A stretch of 64,000 nt of DNA from Maridesulfovibrio bastinii DSM 16055 (lineage in GTDB: Bacteria > Desulfobacterota > Desulfovibrionia > Desulfovibrionales > Desulfovibrionaceae). Positions within the stretch are counted from its first letter, which is position 1. Every line of letters starts with the position of its first letter. The notes under the pieces were generated by a model. That model searched no databases. It worked only from the letters and a program-made list of their open reading frames with translations, and was not told the origin of the DNA. Made by a program: the position numbers and the translations under genes. The stretch spans positions 178,592-242,591 of the forward strand of contig NZ_AUCX01000006.1 of NCBI RefSeq assembly GCF_000429985.1, read 5' to 3'. This document shows positions 58,891 through 64,000 of the stretch, one piece after another.

Positions 58891-58906
58891 TGGCATTAAA
58901 CTTGAT
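58891..58906 (+). promoter_or_regulatory. weak sigma-54-like element upstream of the desulfidase
   Basis: TGGCAT-N5-TTGAT has the -24 part, but the invariant GC of -12 is GA. It lies 107 bp upstream of the gene at 59014. Only suggestive. Confidence 0.25.
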
Positions 58907-59013
58907 AGAAAGAAAATTACAAAAAGGGAAACAATCCTGAACATCCCACAAAAACCAGATATTAACAAACTTCTGCGGATAAAAAATTATCCGTACACAT
59001 TAAAAGGATTGAT

Positions 59014-60297
59014 ATGGATCTTCACGCATTCTTTAACAACGAAGTAAAACCGGCTTTGGGATGCACAGAACCAGGCGCAGTTGCTTTTGCAGCCAGTTCC
59101 GGTGCAAGTTATCTGGCTGGACCGCCTAGACACATTCATCTTCGCCTGTCAGCCAACATCTACAAAAACGGTCAATCCGTGGGGATTCCGGGAACTTCAG
59201 GACTGAGAGGAAACCTCCTTGCTGCCGCTCTCGGTGCTCTGGGTGGCAACCCTGAAAAGGGATTGCTGTCTCTCGAAGACATCGACGAAAAATGCATTGC
59301 ACAGGCAACAGAAATGCTTGAGGCAGGAAGCCTGACTCAGGAAGTTGTTCACGATGCCCCTAATGTCTATGCCGAAGTAGAGCTGATAAGGCAGGGCGAA
59401 AGCGTAACAGCTGTAGTAGCCCACGCACATGACAATCTGATTGAAGTAACCAGAAACAAGCAGACTGTTTACGAAGGACAGGAATGTGAATCAGGTTCGG
59501 GAAGGCTCCCCCAGTATATTAATGAACTCATGAAACTGAACTTCAACGACCTCTGGGACCTTGCAGGACAGATAAGCAGCGAAGATGAAGCCTTTCTGCT
59601 CAAAGGCGTTGAAATGAACTTGAATATCGCCAAAGAGGGGCTGGAAAAACCATGGGGGCTCGGCTCCGGTTTTGTGGTCTATGAAGACATTCAAAATAAA
59701 GACCTTGGTCAGACTATCCGGGCATGGTCTGCCGCAGCAGCTGACGTGCGCATGGATGGCGGCCAGTGGCCGGTGATGAGCAGTGCCGGAAGCGGCAATC
59801 ATGGCTTGACTGCAATAATACCTCCGGCCCTTGCTGCAAAAGCATGGGGGAAAAGTGATAGAGAACTGGCCGAAGCAATTGCATTATCACACCTTGTTAC
59901 CGGAGCTGTAAAAGCAAAAACCGGCAGGTTGACACCTGTCTGTGGATGTTCCATAGCTGCAGGAGCCGGAGCTGCCGCAGCTCTTACCAGACTGGCAGGA
60001 GGAACACCTGATCAGGCCGAACAGGCCTCGGCTTATGTTCTCTCTTCCTTGATGGGCATGGTCTGTGACGGAGCTAAGGGCACCTGTGCTCTAAAAGTAG
60101 GAACAGCTTCGGGAGAAGCGTATCAGGCGATGAAGCTTGCAACCAGCGGTAGAAAATTAACTTCTCAGCAGGGAATAATCGGACCAGACTTCAGAAATAA
60201 TACAACTGCCGTGGGTGAATTATCCGGTGTAGGATTCGCCGCGGTCGATGCAGTAATACTTCGCCTTCTGGACAGACCCTCAAGTCCGGCTGCCTGA
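59014..60297 (+). CDS. cyuA: L-cysteine desulfidase (CyuA/UPF0597 family)
   Basis: 427 residues. It should split L-cysteine into sulfide, ammonia and pyruvate through aminoacrylate with a [4Fe-4S] centre. Visible cysteine motifs are ALGCTEPGAVAFA, TPVCGCSIAAGAG and MVCDGAKGTCALK; these resemble the Fe-S L-serine dehydratase alpha domain. RidA follows 31 bp later, which fits the release of aminoacrylate. No strong ribosome site at the ATG apart from AAAGGA. Confidence 0.85.
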   Translation: MDLHAFFNNEVKPALGCTEPGAVAFAASSGASYLAGPPRHIHLRLSANIYKNGQSVGIPGTSGLRGNLLAAALGALGGNPEKGLLSLEDIDEKCIAQATEMLEAGSLTQEVVHDAPNVYAEVELIRQGESVTAVVAHAHDNLIEVTRNKQTVYEGQECESGSGRLPQYINELMKLNFNDLWDLAGQISSEDEAFLLKGVEMNLNIAKEGLEKPWGLGSGFVVYEDIQNKDLGQTIRAWSAAAADVRMDGGQWPVMSSAGSGNHGLTAIIPPALAAKAWGKSDRELAEAIALSHLVTGAVKAKTGRLTPVCGCSIAAGAGAAAALTRLAGGTPDQAEQASAYVLSSLMGMVCDGAKGTCALKVGTASGEAYQAMKLATSGRKLTSQQGIIGPDFRNNTTAVGELSGVGFAAVDAVILRLLDRPSSPAA

Positions 60298-60328
60298 TTA
60301 AATTTTTAAAATATTACGGAGATCAAAA

Positions 60329-60712
60329 ATGAGTGAACTAAATTTTATTGCAACAGAACAGGCTCCAGCAGCCGTTGGCCCATATTCTCAGGCTGTGGAA
60401 TGTGACGGAGTTCTATATGTCAGTGGACAGCTCGGACTCAATCCGGAAACAATGAAGCTTGCCGACGATTTTAAAGCTCAGGCTGAACAATCAATTAAAA
60501 ATGTTGGCGCAATTCTTAAAGAAGCCGGTTGCAAAGTCTCCGACATCATAAGTGTTGATGTATTTCTGACTGATATGAATGAATTTAAAACTCTTAATGA
60601 AGTATACGCTGAATTCATGGGAGATCATAAACCTGCCCGTGCAGCCATTCAGGTTGCGGCACTTCCTCTTGGTGGACTGGTTGAAATCAAGTGCGTGGCA
60701 AGAAAAAAATAA
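60329..60712 (+). CDS. ridA: RidA, reactive enamine/imine deaminase
   Basis: 127 residues, full RidA length. Family motifs: PAAVGPYSQAVECDGVLYVSGQ, and PARAAIQVAALPLGGLVEI with the catalytic Arg. It hydrolyses 2-aminoacrylate and so would complete cysteine breakdown begun by the desulfidase in front. Confidence 0.95.
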   Translation: MSELNFIATEQAPAAVGPYSQAVECDGVLYVSGQLGLNPETMKLADDFKAQAEQSIKNVGAILKEAGCKVSDIISVDVFLTDMNEFKTLNEVYAEFMGDHKPARAAIQVAALPLGGLVEIKCVARKK

Positions 60713-60737
60713 TTTTCTGAAACCATCCCATGTGGCG

Positions 60738-60766
60738 GTTCCCGCATTCCCTGATAGTGCGGGAAC
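60738..60766. terminator. hairpin between ridA and the MarR gene
   Basis: GTTCCCGCA and TGCGGGAAC form a 9-bp stem with an 11-base loop between convergent genes; the T tract is poor (TAAATTTAAT). Confidence 0.55.
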
Positions 60767-60784
60767 TGCTAAATTTAATAACAT

Positions 60785-61360
60785 CTAGGCATCTATTTTT
60801 CCTTTGCCATGACCGCAGCCATGATGCCTTCTTCCTGAATGTCTGCCGCCGCCATGCCCACCATGACCATGCCCGCAGTTTTTTCCATAAGCAGACTCAT
60901 CCTGAAGCGAAACTACAATTTTCTTCAAGGTATTGTGTAGATTTTCTTTTTCATCATCATTCAGGCAGGAAAAAATTTTTTCTGCTGCTTCCATATCCAA
61001 CGAGGTGATGTCGTCCATCAGCTCATCCGCTACATTTGTAGTGCTGATTATGAAACTGCGTCTGTCTGTTTCACTTCTTTCTTTTTTAATTAAGCCTTTT
61101 GATTCAAGCTTGCTCAAAAGCTCGCTTAACGAAGATGAACGGACATCCATAATTTCAAGCAGATCTCCCTGAACCATGGAACCATTCTCTTTGAGAATTT
61201 TAAGCACACGCCCTTGAGAATGATTTCCGATAAATCCTCTTCCTCTCAGGCCGTTACAACTTCTATGATGGCATGAACGTGAAATCAATCTTGAAGCGTA
61301 GCGCAAAAATGCCGCCAGATCGTAACTATTCTCAAATTTATCTGAAAAATTATATTTCAA
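60785..61360 (-). CDS. MarR-family regulator with His/Gly-rich tail
   Basis: 191 residues. The MarR winged helix (about 50-115) reads VQGDLLEIMDVRSSSLSELLSKLESKGLIKKERSETDRR. An N-terminal CHHRSC and the tail from about 160 (CGHGHGGHGGGRHSGRRHH and GCGHG) are rich in His and Cys. The tail could sense or store metal such as Ni, Cu or Zn. The ligand is unknown. It overlaps the small Cys/His protein gene upstream by 11 bp. Confidence 0.75.
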   Translation of the reverse strand: MKYNFSDKFENSYDLAAFLRYASRLISRSCHHRSCNGLRGRGFIGNHSQGRVLKILKENGSMVQGDLLEIMDVRSSSLSELLSKLESKGLIKKERSETDRRSFIISTTNVADELMDDITSLDMEAAEKIFSCLNDDEKENLHNTLKKIVVSLQDESAYGKNCGHGHGGHGGGRHSGRRHHGCGHGKGKIDA

Positions 61361-61682
61361 GTTTATTCTCTCCTGATTTTAATGCGTAAACATATGTCTG
61401 CCCTTTTATACATTTGGGAGCACTCAGCGGACAATGATTCTTGCAGAGAGGGCAAACTCCTTCTATTTTATCCAGACTTTCAGCCCCTGTGAATGAATTG
61501 TCATCAAATCTGTTTTCCAACTCACTATTCCAATTCATAGTCCCCTTACTGTAACTATTATTCTGATATGGGGTGCCATTTCCGGCTTTACATCTGCCAC
61601 GCTGACCGCGACCCAAGCCCGATCCGCAATGTTTTCTGCCGCTGTGATTTTTCATTCTGCGACCTGTATGATTACCAAACAT
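61350..61682 (-). CDS. small Cys/His-rich protein of unknown function
   Basis: 110 residues. The N-terminus is basic and rich in Gly and His (FGNHTGRRMKNHSGRKHCGSG). The C-terminal half has a cysteine set GVCPLCKNHCPLSAPKC, which could bind zinc or iron. No family recognised. It is first in a two-gene operon with the MarR protein. Confidence 0.65.
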   Translation of the reverse strand: MFGNHTGRRMKNHSGRKHCGSGLGRGQRGRCKAGNGTPYQNNSYSKGTMNWNSELENRFDDNSFTGAESLDKIEGVCPLCKNHCPLSAPKCIKGQTYVYALKSGENKLEI

Positions 61683-61714
61683 AAAAACTCCTTAAATTTA
61701 ATTATGTACCTTCG

Positions 61715-61727
61715 TTACTAGGAGTAA
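61715..61727. promoter_or_regulatory. candidate MarR operator
   Basis: A perfect inverted repeat TTACT-AGG-AGTAA lies 33 bp upstream of the small gene's ATG, where a repressor would act on the operon. Confidence 0.35.
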
Positions 61728-61826
61728 TTAAACATTTCACACACAAAGTAAAGAGGTACCTATCTTTTATTTTAAAAGAGCAATAAAAGAGAGTTATAAA
61801 ACAATTAATATCAGCTAGTTTGAAAA

Positions 61827-62828
61827 TTAATCAGACTTTAAATTGGAGGACGTGATTCTTTTGAAAAATGCAGAGACTGCCCGAAACAGGCTCCTAATCA
61901 GATAGCTCTGCCCCCTGACTATCAGCAATGGGGGTTTAGCAAGAATCCTTGTAGCAAGGACTATTGGAAGTAAAAATTTATGGTGGCGGTAAGTAAAAAT
62001 GAAAGTGGAATAATTTTCATGAAAATGTGAAAACGCTTTTTTAACAGGATCGTCACCAGTACTGCCACTGGTAGCTCCACCAGCATGCCGGACAACAACT
62101 TCAGGAATCCAACTCAATTTACACCCTGTTGCGGCTGTGGTACTCATGCAAAAATCAATTTCCTCATAATATAGGAAATACTCTTCGCAAAAACCGTTAA
62201 CTTTTCGGAAGACACTGGCTGGAATGCAGATGCTGGCACCAAATATATAGTCTAACCGGGCATCAAGCCTGGCTGGAAGTTGAGATCTTAAAAAGTTTCC
62301 GCAAAACGGCTTTATGAGGCTGAAGCAAGGGTTATAAAAATATCCAGCAGCACACTGAACTCTTTCAGGAGAATCAAGATCAACAACAGTTGAACCTATT
62401 ATCTGGTTTTCATCATCCTGAGCGGCTTCAAGCAGAGGCTTAAAGCTTCCTTTTTCTACAACCGTGTCGTTGTTTAAAAACCAGAGCCATTTTGTATCTT
62501 CACCAGCAAGGGCAGCAAAAGCACCGGCATTATTCCCGGCAGCATAACCGATATTCCCACCATTTGAGATGACTACACACCGGGCTGAAAGTTGTTCCCG
62601 CTTTAGTGCTGCATCTTTTCCGAAAACAAAAGAACAACTCTCCTCGCCGAAAATTTTTCTGGCTTCACCATAAACATCAAGGCTTTCGGTTTTAGCTGAA
62701 TTACAGGAAACAATAATTCTACAACCGGCATCAAAGGCTTCTTTCAAAGAAAAAAGGCAGCGTGCAGTAAACTCCACGCTGCCGAAATGTAGGACAATAA
62801 TTGAGAATATCTTTGTATAAATGACCAT
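61827..62828 (-). CDS. family 2 glycosyltransferase
   Basis: 333 residues. GT-A fold: SIIVLHFGSVEFTARCLFSL, GNIGYAAGNNAGA and the metal-binding FLNNDTVV (DxD-like), ending with a hydrophobic region at about 285-315. This is the rhamnosyltransferase-like group (WbbL type) that adds sugars to cell-surface polysaccharide. Product unknown. The gene stands alone. Confidence 0.85.
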   Translation of the reverse strand: MVIYTKIFSIIVLHFGSVEFTARCLFSLKEAFDAGCRIIVSCNSAKTESLDVYGEARKIFGEESCSFVFGKDAALKREQLSARCVVISNGGNIGYAAGNNAGAFAALAGEDTKWLWFLNNDTVVEKGSFKPLLEAAQDDENQIIGSTVVDLDSPERVQCAAGYFYNPCFSLIKPFCGNFLRSQLPARLDARLDYIFGASICIPASVFRKVNGFCEEYFLYYEEIDFCMSTTAATGCKLSWIPEVVVRHAGGATSGSTGDDPVKKAFSHFHENYSTFIFTYRHHKFLLPIVLATRILAKPPLLIVRGQSYLIRSLFRAVSAFFKRITSSNLKSD

Positions 62829-63560
62829 ATACGTCTTGATCTTTTTAAAAAAAATTATAACAATTTAAAAAAGTAGTAATATTATAAAAAATTATTATTT
62901 TATTTACTTCATAGTGCCTGCAACAGGATGCTTTGAAGCAACTTGGGATGTCATAGCCATCCGTATATAGTAAGGATAATAGCATTGACTTTATCAAAAA
63001 TAAAGGCAATCAGAATACTGCGGCTATTTATACCCCTGCCACTGCCAAGAATTCCATGTTAATACATTATTATCAGCCCAAGCATCATACCCATAAGAAT
63101 ATGGCTTTATAACAGGAATGGTAAAAAAATTTTTAAATATATTCAAATCTAATCAAATTAGTTATATATAACCATATGATAAAAGTTTCCACATTGCCTC
63201 AATAAATTTAAGTAAAAAATATTTTAATTTTAAATTTATTGAGGCATTTTTTCAAAGCTAGATTATCAATCATATATAATTGCTTACGTACAAAAAAAAT
63301 ATATGAGCAGTCCTGAAATAGATTGCCGGTTAATTAGTTTACTACAAGAATGTGGAACCCAACAGCCCTGTCCCTGTATTTGGTTTTATGTCTTCATTCT
63401 TAAATTAAAGAAAGCTTCTTTAGCCCGTGCTTTGAATTTGTCGTTTTTGTATAATTTTCTTAGGCATTAGCAGCAAATGCTCTCTACGCAATAAAGCGAA
63501 AAAGGCATCCCGTCCAAGTTTGATCCTGTAGGCTACAAATTTCTCATGCAATAAGTAGGT
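62829..63560. other. AT-rich gene-free stretch with an orphan terminator
   Basis: No supported gene in 732 bases. At 63195-63246 a perfect 17-bp stem (TGCCTCAATAAATTTAA and its complement), followed by TTTTTT, is a strong plus-strand terminator without an obvious gene before it. The remainder borders the decayed transposase. Confidence 0.5.
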
Positions 63561-64000
63561 TCATCCGGCTAAAGCGTACTTCGTTTCATGAATGCCCATG
63601 ATCCTAAATTTGAAAAATCCCAGATCACGGTATCCATATGCCTGTCTTTTCATGGTTTTGATTTTGTTATTCGTTCCTTCCATTGGTCCTGATGAGATGG
63701 GATGCTCTTGCACGAGATATCCAGCTTTCCAAAAATGTTGCAGCATCTTTCTTGTTTGGCTGACTTCATATCTGACGCAGGTCTTCCTCCAGATGCTGCT
63801 GTTCATCTCTATCCGCATTTAAATTTTCGGGATTTTTCAAAAGCAGCCATCTTGTGCCTTTCAGCACATCATTGCCCATCGTATCTTTCAATTCCCGGTG
63901 AAGCTTACGCCGAACTTCGGTGAGTTTATCATTCATGAGTTTGACCACGTGGAAATGGTCAAAGACGAGAGGGATTCGCGGTAAATTCTCAAGAACTGCA
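63561..64000 (-). pseudogene. ISL3-type transposase, frameshifted and cut by the window edge
   Basis: Reading on the minus strand from the window edge, VFDHFHVVKLMNDKLTEVRR is the DDE region of ISL3 transposases. It runs to a stop at 63766. The frame then shifts and continues as HPISSGPMEGTNNKIKTM and RQAYGYRDLGFFKFRIMGIHETKYAL, the family's C-terminus. About 16 residues that family members have near the frameshift also seem lost. The element is therefore inactive. Its start and outer end lie beyond the window. Confidence 0.8.

Overview
The window looks like a chromosomal segment of a marine, sulfate-reducing Desulfovibrio-type bacterium (Desulfovibrionales, Maridesulfovibrio-like). This is inferred from the clustered nif order with two NifI proteins, a complete Na+-NQR operon, TRAP and branched-chain amino-acid transport, moderate GC content, and large hybrid kinases. 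No rRNA, tRNA or CRISPR array was found, so the taxonomic call is by gene content only.

Layout. 1-1077: the 5' end of an aldo/keto reductase and a divergent LysR regulator. 1465-3063: NifA. 3319-5970: a secreted beta-propeller protein. 6138-16831 (minus): one nitrogenase operon, transcribed nifH-nifI1-nifI2-nifD-nifK-[NifB-like]-[2Fe-2S ferredoxin]-[GNAT]-nifE-nifN-nifB. 17152-18258 (plus): divergent NifV. The nifH/nifV spacer carries a sigma-54 promoter for each side and a pair of 13-bp direct repeats between them, so one enhancer region may serve both. The most unusual nif gene is the one after nifK: a NifB paralogue that keeps the barrel and the NifX-like domain but has lost the CxxxCxxC motif that holds the radical-SAM cluster.

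18281-21509 is an inserted cassette bounded by two identical 61-bp direct repeats. It holds a reverse transcriptase and a SLATT-type membrane protein, probably an anti-phage system. The 170-nt gap between the two genes is bounded by a perfect 10-bp inverted repeat and contains hairpins and a short tandem repeat, so it may encode the non-coding RNA used by the RT. A second segment beside the SLATT gene has ends resembling a tmRNA.

21527-30806 (minus): a DASS-family transporter, a ferritin-like protein, and nqrABCDEF with apbE and nqrM. 31185-32405: an MFS exporter. 32406-33324: a long gene-free stretch ending in a strong terminator, possibly a structured RNA. 33529-42360 (plus): two hybrid sensor kinases and a DctPQM TRAP transporter. 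42499-51313: a secreted BACON-like protein and a MacAB-TolC-type exporter, divergent from a CpxR/CpxA-like two-component system with GTAAA boxes between them. 51665-60712: a sigma-54 activator with an altered GAFTGA loop, a liv ABC transporter with its own -24/-12 promoter and an upstream array of TGCGAA sites, then an ATC-hydrolase-like protein, an L-cysteine desulfidase and RidA, which together suggest cysteine or thiazoline catabolism. 60785-64000: a MarR regulator with a His-rich tail plus a small Cys protein, a glycosyltransferase, and a decayed ISL3-type transposase running off the window edge.
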